Assembly (NCBI GenBank): GCA_964036045.1
Contig: OZ038383.1
Span: forward strand, 117,080,431-117,144,430
Direction: 5' to 3'
Origin: Eutreptiella sp. 'Long Island Sound 2002'
Lineage: Eukaryota > Euglenozoa > Euglenophyceae > Eutreptiales > Eutreptiaceae
DNA length: 64,000 nucleotides
Shown here: piece after piece, positions 53,563 to 64,000 of the stretch
Layout: each line of letters starts with the position of its first letter
How positions within the stretch are numbered: the first letter of the stretch is position 1
The notes under the pieces: generated by a model
What the model saw: the letters and a program-made list of their open reading frames with translations, nothing else
The model's database searches: none
Told to the model about the DNA's origin: nothing
Position numbers and translations under genes: made by a program

Positions 53563-54548
53563 CAGTAGCAGATACAGTCCCTGGTGACCTTCTGTTCTAT
53601 GGGAGACAAGGGTCATACTGTCCTTGCTACTGGCTTCCTTTGCTCAGGGTGTTTTACAACTTCTGGCTATGGAGGGTTTGTATTTTTTTTACAAACAGGA
53701 TACAGCAAGAACGTAAAACAACACCACACAGAGCATGTTGGTTTTCCTTTTACAAGTCCTGAGTTTTTTAGTGGGTATGTACCCTTGTGTAGGAGTCCCA
53801 CATATTGTTTGTGCATTCCTGGCACAAACGAATGCGTAAAAGCATTTTGAGCTTAGGCCACCCCCAGAGGCACTGTACATATAGCGCGTGGTACGCCTTT
53901 TACCCCAGCTCAGGACAGGGCTATGGCAAACAATTACTACAACATTAGTTTTCTTTTTACAGATCTCAGGTACCACAGTGCTGGTTGCTGGTAGCGCCCA
54001 TAGTGCCAGCCTCAGATGAGGGTTGTACGCTTGTACACTTCCTTGGAGCAGGGTATGCAGTCAGTGCTGCCGCTCCCATTGATATTTTCTTATCAAACAC
54101 TTCACACACTGAGTGTACTGTCATAGGTCCACTCAGAGTATGAAGTATTTTAGGAAGGGGGTGTAATGGGATCGACAGAACTGTCCAGAGCAGAGCTGTC
54201 TTTACCCGCAGATCGCGAGCGCAGAGCGCGAGTGAATAGGATTTCACGTTACGTGGAGTAGCATGATTAAATTGCACCGATCCACACCAATTTGTGCGTT
54301 AGCAATTTTACTTATGCAGAAGCTGTTCAGACTATCTTTTTGTGTGTAGGCTATGCAGAAGCATAAAATCTGATCTCTTCGAGTTCCATTACTCCGCCAG
54401 CCGAAATATCCGAAGTTCATCAACTTCTTCTTGTCCGCCTGTGGGATTTTGGTATTGGGTTGCAGGGTTTGCCTGTGGATCAGTATAAAAACCAACAGTG
54501 AAGAAAACACGGAGTTTTCAGGAAACAAAGGACAAGAACATTACACTA
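53563..54548 (+). other. No recognisable gene between LTR copy 2 and copy C
   Basis: The stretch begins with the decayed primer-binding site but does not resemble the leader after LTR copy 1, and holds no ORF with motifs. A TATA-like CAGTATAAAAACC lies at 54481. The join to integrase sequence is at about 54549. Confidence 0.5.
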
Positions 54549-55180
54549 ACCAGGCTGGGACTAACCTGAGACACATTCGTGACCGTGAACTGAGCCGACC
54601 GAACCCCCTACGGCGACCTGCCAGCTTCAAGGTTGGTGACCTTGTTTTGGTACACCATTCACGCCTACCCTCCTGGCCATGTAACTGCCTACAGGACCCT
54701 TATTTTGGACCCTATCGTACCATCAGGATAGATGGATCCAGGATCAATGTCAGATGCAGTCCACGTCTAAGTGGTGAACTGCTGTGTGCTCCTAAACAGG
54801 TGAGGCACTATCACTCCCCTGACGACTTGTCTTGGGATGAGTGGCGCCTCAGCGACAGTGAGGTTGAGCGTATAGACCTAGAGAACGCTGCCAGTCCAGA
54901 GGAGGCAGACGAACTCGAAGAGATGACTGCCGATGAGATGGCAGTCGATGGTTACTACGTGGTTTCAGGTATTGCTCGCCACGAGTATAAACAGGGCTGG
55001 AAATTCCTAACCCTGTCGGATGGCTATGGGTTATCTGAGGCGACCTGGGAACCTATGTCAGCCTTCATACAACCAGACGGGAGTATCAACCCTATCTTCC
55101 GCACCTACCTCGTTGAGAAGAACGAGGGGCAGCTCCTAACCCGTGCTGAGACTATGTCCCAGCGTAAGAAGCGAAACTAA
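54549..55180 (+). pseudogene. Copy C: integrase C-terminus and chromodomain
   Basis: The open frame reads NLRHIRDRELSR, FKVGDLVLVHHSRLPSW, YFGPYRTIRIDGS (GPY module), LLCAPKQVRHYHSPDDL, an acidic linker, and a chromodomain (GYYVVSGIARHEYKQGW, SEATWEPMSAF) ending at TAA 55178-55180. It matches copy A 47669-48300 closely but without its stops. The catalytic core is absent, so the fragment cannot integrate DNA. Upstream the frame stays open to 54431 but that part is unrelated sequence. Confidence 0.85.
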
Positions 55181-57680
55181 TTTCCGTGTGTCAGTCTACT
55201 GACAGGTGCTGAGCACTGCACTGACCCTGTCTGTGCCCTGCAGACCCATGCCTTGTTGACCATGTGTTGCATGGGGACTGCCCTGACGATATGACCTTGG
55301 GGAGCCGACGAAGAACGGTGGCTTACTACACCAGGCGGGAATGACAAGCAAGGTCTTATGAAGCAAGGTGTGCCTTCCCTCCTTGGGGACAAGCGAGCCC
55401 ACGGTTAGGACCCCTGACTGGTCCAGACCCATGGGGTTCTACCCTTCCTTACAGGGTTTACCATACCCCTATGTGTGCTACGTACGTCTGTGTGTGTCTC
55501 ACTTCTCTTCCCGGCGTGGCTCCCGGAGACCGGGCTTCGCTGACGTCGGACCGAAGGTCCTAATCAGGTACTATTACCACTCCTATGGCGCCCAATTTCT
55601 GTGCTGGCGCCTATCCTTGGGGGAAGACGGCAAAAGCCCTACCTACTAGAGGGGAGGGGTGGCCAAGTGTGCTAAGGGCATACAAAACGCCCATTTTTGC
55701 TACAGGCCAAAAGCTAACGCACTCCCCTGCCCACGAGGAAAAGCACGCGGGACAGGAGACACCACTACACTACACTCACTAACGCCAGCACCGGCCTTTG
55801 AAGGCAGGGTGAGCACTCATCACTTGCACTCAACTCCTGCCAGGCCTGCTGACCCTAACCCCTACACACGCTACTTGGTGTTGCTGTCAAAGATGTCTCG
55901 GGTCCTAATGACCCTCCTGTGAAAAAGACAAGAGAACACAGCACTGCTAAGCAGCTGTGGCCTAACAGGGACGTCACAACACGGTTCCCTGCTAGGGCTT
56001 GGAGGGAAGGGGTGCTCTTGTTGCGTGCACAGCGCGGATGTCGATGGAGTCGAACTGCCCACGCCACTCCTGGCTGAGGCGCAGTCAATCGATTGTGTGA
56101 TCAGCGCCCCTGTTTTGCTGGGGCAGAAAAATGGGTAGCCGCTGAAGGCAGCTGCTGCGTGCACCAATCACCCTGAACCTCTCCCACCTGTACAACCGAG
56201 GCAAATGAAGGGGTGTTTGCGGCTGAGGAACCAAGCCACACTCCAGGTATTATACGCTTCTCAGTATGACCTATAATACACTGTCCTCAAACACGCCCTG
56301 TCAAGCAAGCAAGCGTTAAGGGACTCCTCAGGTTCTCTTAAAGAACGTACCGAGGAGCCCCTGGGTAACCTAAACAAGGTTTACCGTGCGCATTTTGCGT
56401 GGCCTACCCTTTAATGCATTGTGTGCATGCATGTAGGGAAGGGAGGCTGGACCATAACCACTGACTCAACCAGGAGGTGAGCTCCTCCTGGGCTAACCAA
56501 CCTTACTCACCATGCATCGTGTGAATGCCGAAGTGAAGCGAACGCAAAGCAACCCTATTGCGAGTTTTTAAACAAGCCTAAGCGTTTTAAGCAACCCTAC
56601 TTTGACGCTACGGCTACACACGAACAAACACTTTCTTTTCTAACCTGTGAAAAGAGAACAAGGATGAATTGGGGTACAGGGAAAGGTTCACAGCGTGTGA
56701 ATGCCTCGATTAGGCACATGCATCGCGAGCACAGCGCATATTCTAACCCTACGTGCGCGCTGCGCGCTCCATTCGCATCGTATACCTTTCATTCCTGTTT
56801 TGACCTGTGCAGAGCAAAGGAAATGAGCGCCCGAACCCCCAACGAACACAGCGTTGACAACCCTAACGTTTTAACGAAGCAACCAACACGAACACAATGC
56901 ATGCGTGTGGGATGACACTGGCATACCTGAGAGGTGGGTTGTCTACTGCTCTGTGGTGCGGGTTGAATTTGAATACTTTTCTCTGAAGTTTATAAAAGTT
57001 TTGATGCAACTGTGCAAAAATTTCCTTTAGAACTTCAAAAACTACGGCTCATACCTTCGTTTTCAAAAGCCGTTTACGCTTGCGCAACCTTGTTTTTGAA
57101 GTCCGCTTCCTTTGCGCTTGTCTGTGACTCTGAGTTATGTGTAAAAATGACGATTTCCCGCGTGATTTCGTCGATTTGTAGCTATTTCACCTGCTAAGTC
57201 GCAACCCCTTCCGCTAAACCGCAGGAATCACTCCCTGTTGGTTACATTTTCTATTTTGTCCAGCTCCTAGAGGTTTGTGTCCTCCATTGGGAGTATTGCT
57301 CCGCCCTGGTCCTTGGTCAGGACGTTTACTAAAACGCTGTTTATACAGCGATCGCCGTCCGCATTAGAGCGTTCGACTGTACCCTAGTGGGCAAGCATAT
57401 GTGCTCTAGGGAGGGAGTCCTGGGTTCAAACCCCACTACCCCCAAAATTTTTCCAAAAGTTTTCGTCGCACGCTGGCGACTTTTGAGGAATGCCCCATCG
57501 AAGGGACATCATTCACAGTACATTACACTGTTTTTTGAGGGTACCTACAGTGTGATAGGCTTCTATGAACTGATGAGGATGTTATTTGGTAGGTTTAATG
57601 CATTTTCTGAGGTAGTTTTGGGAATATTTGAGCCTTTTTCCTTGGTCCTACTAGCTTAGCTAACTAGTACTCCAGGGGGG
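55181..57680 (+). repeat. Copy C 3' untranslated region with polypurine tract
   Basis: The part to about 56290 matches copy A. The rest is non-coding with CGAACACA/GCGTTTTAA words and includes the tRNA-like sequence 6. It ends in CCAGGGGGG (57672-57680), a polypurine tract just before LTR copy 3, confirming plus orientation. Confidence 0.7.
57373..57452 (+). repeat. tRNA-like sequence 6
   Basis: TACCCTAGTGGGCAAGC resembles an A box and GGGTTCAAACCCC a B box at normal spacing; a TGGG/CCCA T-stem is present. The acceptor and anticodon stems are poor. It lies inside the 3' region of copy C and shares its A-box wording with tRNA-like sequence 2. Confidence 0.45.
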
Positions 57681-58139
57681 AGTAAGAAAAAGTCACTGCC
57701 ATGTCTTTCTTGGAGGGCTTGAACCAGGCCAAGCCCTTAAACCCCTTTTGTTGATGCTAAGACAAACTTAAGTGTTTTTATCACTCTTTTGAAGCCTAAA
57801 GTACACTTTCTCAAAGTTACTAGGGTTATAACCCTAGCCCCCCCCATGAAGTACACCCCTACCACTCAACTGAGCGGAGGTACCTTCCTTAATGGAGGAT
57901 ATACCGAAATAAAATAGGCATTTCATGCTTAAGGCCTTGGTGGTTAAGCCTAGTGGTCTCCCACCCCAAGACCTCTATACTCAATTGTGTCTACCACTTA
58001 TTGTGGTTCTACTTTTCAACTGTTTCTGAATTCAGTTGCTTGGCCAAGTCATTTTCTGTGTTGGCCTGACATCTATGCCCCACATTCCTAACCAGCACCA
58101 TTTCACCCAAAAGAGTGCACATGAAGTGCCTAATGCTAT
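57681..58139 (+). repeat. LTR copy 3 of the A/B/C family, truncated
   Basis: The first 459 bp match LTR copies 1 and 2, then similarity ends abruptly at GCTAT/TGAAGC. The remaining 250 bp are not found downstream, so the copy is truncated or interrupted by unrelated sequence. Confidence 0.85.
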
Positions 58140-60338
58140 TGAAGCGGTACCCAGAACCTATGGCCCATGGCCCGGAGGCCTGTGAGCCGTCACACCCGTG
58201 CGGAAGCCGTTGACACCGGCTGTCAGCGGGATATCCCTGTTCTCTAACCCGCGAAATCTGGAATCCGATTTCTAACCAATAAATCGATGTAGAATTACCA
58301 TAATTTTCTTGTCCTAGGCGATTTTCGGTCGGAAATCGGTGAAATACCCGATTTCTACCGCGATTTCTAATTGTCGTGAAATCGCCGCCTGATGTCGCCT
58401 GTTCGCGCGCTTTTGTCGCTTCTCCGTGGCGAGTTTTGTGAGGGATTTTTCTCGAGTACCTTTGAGGTTCTAAGAGAACTTAAGGGCTGAATCTAGAGGG
58501 TTTTTAATGTACTTTCATCTGGTGTGTTCACCAGAATTTTTCGCCGTTGCGTCTTCGGGAAAATCAGCGCGCAAGCCTTTCCGTCGATCGCTCGAACTCA
58601 TGGTTCTCAAGGACCATGAGTTCCGACGGAACCCTACATTCCCCCCCTATGCCTTTCATCCATGCCCCTTTCACGTGGGCATATCACTTTGTATAGGGAA
58701 GCGGGCAATGGCGATGTTTTAGGCAGCCTATGGGTTTCGCAAACCCAAGTCGTTTGTGTGCGCAAACGCTAACTTTGTGGCCTTGTGAGCATGATCGTTA
58801 ATAACCGAACACAATGCTCACAAGACCAAAAGCCCTAGGCCATTTTCGTTTTTCGAGCCAACTCAACGATGGCTCCACGCAATTCAATGCGTACCAAAAC
58901 TCGTTTTTTGAGAAAGGGCAAATTTTGGTCGAAAATTAGGCAAAAATGGCCAAACCCCCGAGGCTCGTACTCGAAGCTTATAGGGAGTTGAGCCTCGAAC
59001 CAAGGCAATATGTAAAGTAGAGACCACGAAGGACATCGTGGATGGCTTCGTTGATTTTTACAACCTTGTCTTCTATTTTGTATAATTTCGCCTTGTGAGC
59101 ACGCGTGCCATACTGCCTCTTTGCACACGTGCTCATATGCAAGCACTAATGACACGACTGGGCGGAGACAATCTAACCATAGTGTGCATATTTGAAAGCA
59201 CCTACTATGGGCCTACTCCAAACGTGTTTACTCACATTTTTGTTCCTCAATGACCCAAAGATATGTTCATGCCAATATCGCCGATATATGCACTTTTTCC
59301 CATAAATAGTGTGCTTCAAGGATTGAGGTGTTAAAAATGTTTCCATTATGCTTTGAACCTCAACCCTTGTTGCAAAAGGGAAGCAAAGATTCGGTTTGCA
59401 TCCATGCAAAAGCCCGAGGCTCCTTTCTCTTGTGATACGGAGATACGATATTTGGAGGGACCACTTTTGGGTGAATTTTGGCCGTTTTGCCCGGAATGGC
59501 CACAAACCCCATCTCCCCCTGATTTTGCCCCTGAGGTTGCGTGCGCCACTTGACCAAGGGTAAGGGCAATTCGGAGAGGGCACATAAACCCGCATCCAAT
59601 GGGGTGTTTCCTCATGTGGCCTCTCCTCTCGAAGGGAGAGTTGTGAGTCACCCAATTTGGGGTATGTTGCCATTCTGCCCCATTTGTGTATCACTTTCCC
59701 TCCAATGGGGAAAATAGCTAGAGGCGACCATGAGGGTTGGCAAGTGGCATATATTGGGACCTAAGTCCCATGTGTCTATAGCAATCTCGGGTGAAAGGAT
59801 CCTCGCCGTGGCCATGGAGATATGGAATCATGAGTGTGGGCCATTTTGGCCATATTTCGCTGTTTTTGCCATTGTATGCCATGTTGGAATTACCATATCT
59901 CCATGGGGCACAGAATCTAGCCAGGAAGGAAGGGCGATTATTGTAGCTGATGACCAAGAGTTGAAGGCCATTGAGTTTCGTATTTGCTCCTCTGGCTCAT
60001 CCGGAGTTATTCAACTTTTGGTGCGATCCATGATCCCCCCGTTTGCACCGCATGCTGCTTTCTGCCCCATCCGCGTGTTCATCCCCTTGGTGAACAGTAA
60101 GCAGCCAGCGTGACAGCAAGCGATATCCCAGGGCATGGGACAAAAGGGGATATCAAGGGTCGTGAATCAAGGCTTCGCGCGACAAAATCGCCAAGGTTTC
60201 CTACCCAGGACGGTCGCCCGAGACGGCCGATTTTGCCATTTCGGCAATTATGACCCCACTTGACGAACCCGTGGTGCCCTGATGCCGGGACCTCAGAGGG
60301 AACCAGGTTGGGTGAGGGCTCCAGAGAGTTTGTAGGCG
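58140..60338. other. No recognisable gene; short inverted repeats
   Basis: Inverted repeats: GAACTCATGGT/ACCATGAGTTC at 58594-58623 (11 bp, 8-base loop), CTTGTGAGCAT/ATGCTCACAAG at about 58783-58825, GAGCACGCGTGC/GCACACGTGCTC at about 59096-59146, and CCATGGAGATATGG/CCATATCTCCATGG at 59812-59906. Words such as GATTTC are repeated at 58250-58370. Frames here lack motifs. Confidence 0.5.
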
Positions 60339-60562
60339 AAGGGCATAGGGTCAGGGGAAAGCCTGCCTTGTTTCTTTTTCAAAACAGACCTTCTTGTGGC
60401 CTATGGTGCCGAAAGGGCAGTGCATTGCACCCCAGATTTGCTCTGTTTTTTGAAATTGTAAATACTGCAGCAGTCCTTCGAGGAACCTCGCAGATGCGCA
60501 ATGATTGTGTGTTTTGGGCGGGAGACCGCCATGCCTAAAAAAAAAAAAGGGCATAGGGTCAG
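60339..60562 (+). mobile_element. A-tailed retroposed sequence with target duplication
   Basis: GGGCATAGGGTCAG occurs at 60341-60354 and 60549-60562, with AA before both. Between them is about 190 bp that ends in twelve A. Long target duplication plus A-tail is the mark of target-primed reverse transcription by non-LTR machinery. The body has no ORF of note and no A/B box. Near its 3' end are a GGCGG-GAGA-CCGCC hairpin with a GNRA-like loop and a CGAGG-AA-CCTCG palindrome, so the source may be a structured small RNA. I do not recognise which. Confidence 0.75.
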
Positions 60563-61018
60563 TTGCCTCGTCCCTACCTCTGGCGGGTCCGGATGAGGGG
60601 TCAACTATCGGGATTTTTGAGCTAATATCAGTTTGGGCTGAAACAGCCCATTTTCAGCTACCAACTCCTAGGGGATAATGGCGGGGCCATATCTCTGGCT
60701 CAGAGAGGAGTTCGGACCTGCCGTTAAGGGAGCATAGGGAGCCACTGTCGGTTGGGCCTTGGAGCCACTTGGTTTTCAAGAACTTGCCTGTGACGGGGGG
60801 AGGACACCTCCCCTATTGGCAGGGTTTCAGGGTCCGGACTGAGCAGGGCATGGGTTGTGTTTGAGCCCCCGCCCCCACCAGCCACTGAGAGGGTCGGACC
60901 TGGGATTGGGATATGAGTTGGGACTGAGTGTCTATTGCCCTGTGATGCCCGTACCTTAGTCCAGTCTCAACCCCATGTGTACATATCCTGATGTGTTGCT
61001 GTACATACTTCTGTTCCC
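60563..61018. other. No recognisable gene
   Basis: Nothing in this stretch is supported as coding or repetitive. It leads without a leader or LTR into the RT fragment. Confidence 0.5.
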
Positions 61019-62341
61019 TTGTTTCAAGGCAAGGATCCTGAAACGCAAAAGTATGGTGAAACCTTCTTCAGCGGAAAACCTGTGTTTCCCCCGCCGGTGC
61101 GTGGACCGTACGGCGAGGCCAAGATACGACTGAAGCAGGACCCCCGTCTGTATCGACACCGGGAGTTTGCCCTGCGGGGCGAGAGGAAGGAGGCCATGGA
61201 GAAGATCCTCCGGGATTTCATCGAGAGAGGCTGGCTTGAGCCGTACCACTCCGAGTGGGCCTCTCCGTGCTTCGTCGTCCCCAAGAAGGTGGACGGAGAG
61301 TGGCGGCTCGTGGTCGACTACCGCGGCCTAAACGCCCAAACGCAGCATGACACCTATACGCTGCCCCTCATTGAGGACATGCTGCAAAAACAACACCGGC
61401 GGAGGATCTTCACGGTGATTGACCTGAAACATGGTTATCATCAGATGCCTCTCGCCGAGGAGTCCCGTGCCTGCACAGCCATGAGCACCCCACTTGGACC
61501 TCTCCAGTGGAAGGTGATGCCCATGGGCATTACCAACGGCAATGCGGCTTTTCAGCGGATGCTGGAGAACCTGCTTGAGCCGGTGCGTGACTGTGCGGAC
61601 CCCTTCGTGGACGACGTGATCATCGCGTCTGGGGACCGTACTATGAGCTACGAGGAGCTCCTGGAGGCACATCAGAGGGACGTCACCCGAGTGCTGGACC
61701 TTCTGGTTCGGCACAAACTCACGGGCAGCAGTGACAAGGCCACCATTGCGGTAAGCGAGGTGGTCTTCCCTGGCCACGTAGTTGGGAACGGGCAGCGGAA
61801 GCCCATACCTGGCAAGGTGGCTGCGATCGAGCACTGGGAGAAGCCCAAAACGGTCTCTGAGCTGCGTGCGTACTTGGGGTTCTGCAACTACTACTCGGGG
61901 TATATCAAGATGTATGCCGAGTATGCAGCCCCCATGACGACCATGCTCAAGGGCAACCGAGAGGAGACCAAGAAGGGGTCCAAGAAGGCTCTGGTCTGGA
62001 ATGATAAGTCCGACCGTGCCTTTGAGGGGATGAAGCAGGCGCTGCTATCCGCAGTGGGTCTGCACCTCGTGGATCCTGACCGAGGGTTCGTCCTGCGCAC
62101 TGATGCTTCCGACTACGCCGTTGGCGCTGTGTTGGAACAAGTGCTTGACGATGGGAGGCACGTGCCAGTGGCCTTCTGGAGCCGAGTCCTGGCGGAAGGC
62201 CAGAGACGGACGTGGACGCCCCGAGAAAAGGAGGCGTATGCCATCGTCATGGCTCTCAGGAAATGGGCTGGGTACATAGCCCTCCGTCCCGTCACCGTCT
62301 GCACCGACCATCAGAGTCTGCAGTCGTGGCACAAGTGTTAA
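61019..62341 (+). CDS. E3: RT and RNase H fragment, intact frame
   Basis: The 440-codon frame has no internal stop. It holds RT motifs EWRLVVDYRGLNAQT, IFTVIDLKHGYHQMP, LQWKVMPMGITNGNAAFQRM and FVDD at 61604-61615. It continues with the connection LRAYLGFCNYYSGYIKMY, and RNase H residues FVLRTDASDYAVGAVLEQ, REKEAYAIVMAL and CTDHQSLQSW. RNase H breaks off right after SWHKC, before its last Asp, and integrase is absent. The start is inside pol, so both ends are lost. From memory this RT belongs with the kind of Gag and methyltransferase-like domain seen in element H, but no overlap in the window tests this. GC content is high and frame intact, so truncation is recent or the frame is under selection. 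Confidence 0.88.
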   Translation: MFQGKDPETQKYGETFFSGKPVFPPPVRGPYGEAKIRLKQDPRLYRHREFALRGERKEAMEKILRDFIERGWLEPYHSEWASPCFVVPKKVDGEWRLVVDYRGLNAQTQHDTYTLPLIEDMLQKQHRRRIFTVIDLKHGYHQMPLAEESRACTAMSTPLGPLQWKVMPMGITNGNAAFQRMLENLLEPVRDCADPFVDDVIIASGDRTMSYEELLEAHQRDVTRVLDLLVRHKLTGSSDKATIAVSEVVFPGHVVGNGQRKPIPGKVAAIEHWEKPKTVSELRAYLGFCNYYSGYIKMYAEYAAPMTTMLKGNREETKKGSKKALVWNDKSDRAFEGMKQALLSAVGLHLVDPDRGFVLRTDASDYAVGAVLEQVLDDGRHVPVAFWSRVLAEGQRRTWTPREKEAYAIVMALRKWAGYIALRPVTVCTDHQSLQSWHKC

Positions 62342-62766
62342 CCACGCAACTGAATTGCTCCACGGGCTAACCTGGGGTATGAGAATACCACCTTCCTGCT
62401 GGTACCTCTCCCACCGCCAGCGCACATACGTCCGCACCGGGGTACGTTAAACAGCTCAGGACCATGACAGGACGAGGCCCCGATCTGTTTCTGTGTTTGG
62501 TGCTGAATTTCAGGGTGTTTATAGTATTTTATTGTATACTATCCCATCTCTCTCTTGTCCTGCCCGCCATTGCTGAGAATGGCTACCTTTTTCTATTTTT
62601 TCACCCGCTGATGGCAAGCGGGCCCTTTCACTCTTGTACATATGTGGAAGTGGGAAGCTGTACTGCAGGTAGTCACCTCAGTTCTTGTGTACATAGTTTG
62701 CCCACTCGCCAGTTGGCCGTAGCTTTTTCTTTGAGAGTGGTCGCCAACTTGGTCCCCGGCGTTGAG
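62342..62766. other. E3 downstream region, non-coding
   Basis: No integrase sequence follows the RNase H break. The stretch is T-rich from 62500 and leads to the polypurine-like repeats. Confidence 0.5.
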
Positions 62767-62990
62767 CTGGGGAGGGGAGTGGAAAGCTGATGCGGCCACC
62801 TGTTTTTCATTGAGAGCAGGCGCCAACTCAGATCCTGTGTTGGTCTGGGGAGGGGAGTGTAAAAAACATTTGGCCGTTTAGGACAATTTTACACCCACCC
62901 GTCCCATCCCTTTGTATGTTTTGTGTCTACCACCACCTGGTGGTTTCTTCCGCCTCAGTGGGTGCACTGAGCTGGGGAGGGGAGTGTTTG
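62715..62990 (+). repeat. Three polypurine-tract-like repeats
   Basis: CTGGGGAGGGGAGTG occurs at 62767-62781, 62845-62859 and 62972-62986. The first two are within a tandem repeat of about 78 bp that also shares TTGAGAG...CGCCAACT. The same GGGAGGGGAGTG wording is the polypurine tract and LTR start of E2. The last copy is followed by TGTTTGGTGTCAGACA, a plausible LTR start, but no second copy is present. Confidence 0.6.
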
Positions 62991-64000
62991 GTGTCAGACA
63001 ACCCCCCAAAACCCCCGCCTATGTCCTCCACTACTCATCCTTTACCCCCCCCTCTTCAGGTCACAAACTGTACTTTGTTTTCCACAACAAGTCCTCATGC
63101 CAAGTTCCCCGAAACTTGAATCTTTGGGAAACTTCAGGAGACTAGGCGCAGTTTTTTGGTTTTTTTGCGTCAATCGATAGGAAATGAAAATCCCTTCATA
63201 TTTGTGGGCGAATTTCCGTGAAATTCGCAAACGTACAGGACCTGGATTTTGGGTTCGGCGCCTGCGTAAACCGGCGTCGCGCCAGTTCGCGCAACTACCG
63301 CCAGTTGGCGCCCGTGCGACCAAAATCGCCAAACCATGAACTGGCCTTTACGGAAATTTAACAAAGGCCAGCAACAGTGATTTGACTTCACTGTTGCTTC
63401 ATTCAATGTCATAATTATACAATGGAATCAAAAAACCGCAAAGCGGTGAGGTAGAAATCGAAAACTGGGCATCGACATGGTGCCCCGGCAAAATAAGATG
63501 CTGAGTAGGTCAAGGAGCTTCGCCGGCACCTTACGGTGCCTTTCATTTCCCTTGCCCCTCATTTGACTAGTCATGGCATGCCATTTTTATGCATTTCATA
63601 GGGTCACTTCAGCAGAGGATATCTTTGAGCCACTGCTTCCGTAACCTTTAAAGTAAAATGCATCGGAAAGCCAGAGGTGTCTATTTTAATTGTATACTAA
63701 GTAAACATGTGAGTTGCAAGTAGATTTCAAGTTATGAGTGATTTATTGACTTTGAGCCATAAAAATAGGATTCCAAGAATACCATGAATCTCCCCATGAA
63801 AAGAAAGGTATGCATCTCTTCCCATGGTGTACACGGACCCAAAACATCTTGGGTCACTTTATTTTGACGTTTGGAATTCATTTAATAACCATGGTGGGTC
63901 AAGACATCCATGGTGGGGCTGCCATCCAATGCCCAAAAGAGCCATTTTTGGCCCTGGTATGGACCCACTTTGAGAGATTGGTGCGCGGAGCCATTGTGTC
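62991..64000. other. No recognisable gene
   Basis: The stretch may begin with LTR sequence of E3. It contains C-rich words at 63000-63060 and AT-rich sequence after 63560. Frames have no motifs. Confidence 0.45.

Noticed and set aside
59173-59694. 173-codon minus-strand ORF as a gene
   Set aside because: No motif, overlapping frames open on both strands, and surrounding short inverted repeats suggest non-coding repeat sequence.

Overview
This is a eukaryotic genome window of the repeat-rich kind. It has Ty3/gypsy-type LTR retrotransposons nested in one another, GT-AG introns, tRNA-like sequences with A and B boxes, a TTAGGG-type telomere-like tract, an A-tailed retroposed sequence with target-site duplications, and no operons or ribosome-binding sites. 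The pol and gag proteins resemble, from memory and unchecked, retroelements of marine microalgae, perhaps dinoflagellates. That assignment is an inference of low confidence. Almost nothing looks like an intact host gene.

Layout. 1-1657: a decayed or mis-assembled GC-rich gene with two introns that look alike and have inverted-repeat halves (introner-like). 1657-5525: a minisatellite of about 36 copies of a 72-bp unit with interdigitated inverted repeats (A-B-A'-B'), broken by three homologous spacers of about 420 bp. 5527-24300: mostly unrecognised non-coding DNA with G/C homopolymer runs, a (GT)n tract, fold-backs, degenerate ORF fragments (a zinc-cluster ORF, a non-LTR-like C-terminus, a Cys/NLS ORF), a decayed chromodomain-integrase fragment on the minus strand (16880-18120), and a cluster of tRNA-like sequences on the minus strand (20.7-22.0 kb) in an A/C-rich stretch.

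24998-35212 (minus): a nearly complete 10.2-kb Ty3/gypsy chromovirus-like element, called E1. It has 480-bp LTRs, a CCTCC target duplication, a primer-binding site matching initiator tRNA-Met, gag, protease, a methyltransferase-like NPPF domain, reverse transcriptase (RT), RNase H, integrase, a chromodomain and a polypurine tract. E1 is inserted in the protease region of an older minus-strand element, called H (gag 35430-36714; protease and its own methyltransferase-like domain resume at 24345-24997).

39933-58139 (plus): remains of a third family. Copy A (RT, RNase H, integrase, chromodomain) is full of stops and is split inside its RT by a 4,970-bp non-autonomous LTR element, called E2 (40777-45746), which carries an internal 196-bp satellite. 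Downstream come three copies of one LTR (50048, 52858, 57681) separated by a gag (copy B) and by an integrase C-terminus (copy C). 60341-60562: a 0.2-kb A-tailed retroposed insertion. 61019-62341: an open RT-RNase H fragment, called E3, followed by three polypurine-tract-like repeats. The rest is unassigned.

The genes do not form a host pathway. Their shared logic is retrotransposition: Gag packages the RNA, protease matures Gag-Pol, RT/RNase H copies the RNA using a tRNA primer and polypurine tract, and integrase with a chromodomain inserts the copy. The most interesting items are the interdigitated palindromic minisatellite, the introner-like introns, and the methyltransferase-like domain between protease and RT in two different elements.
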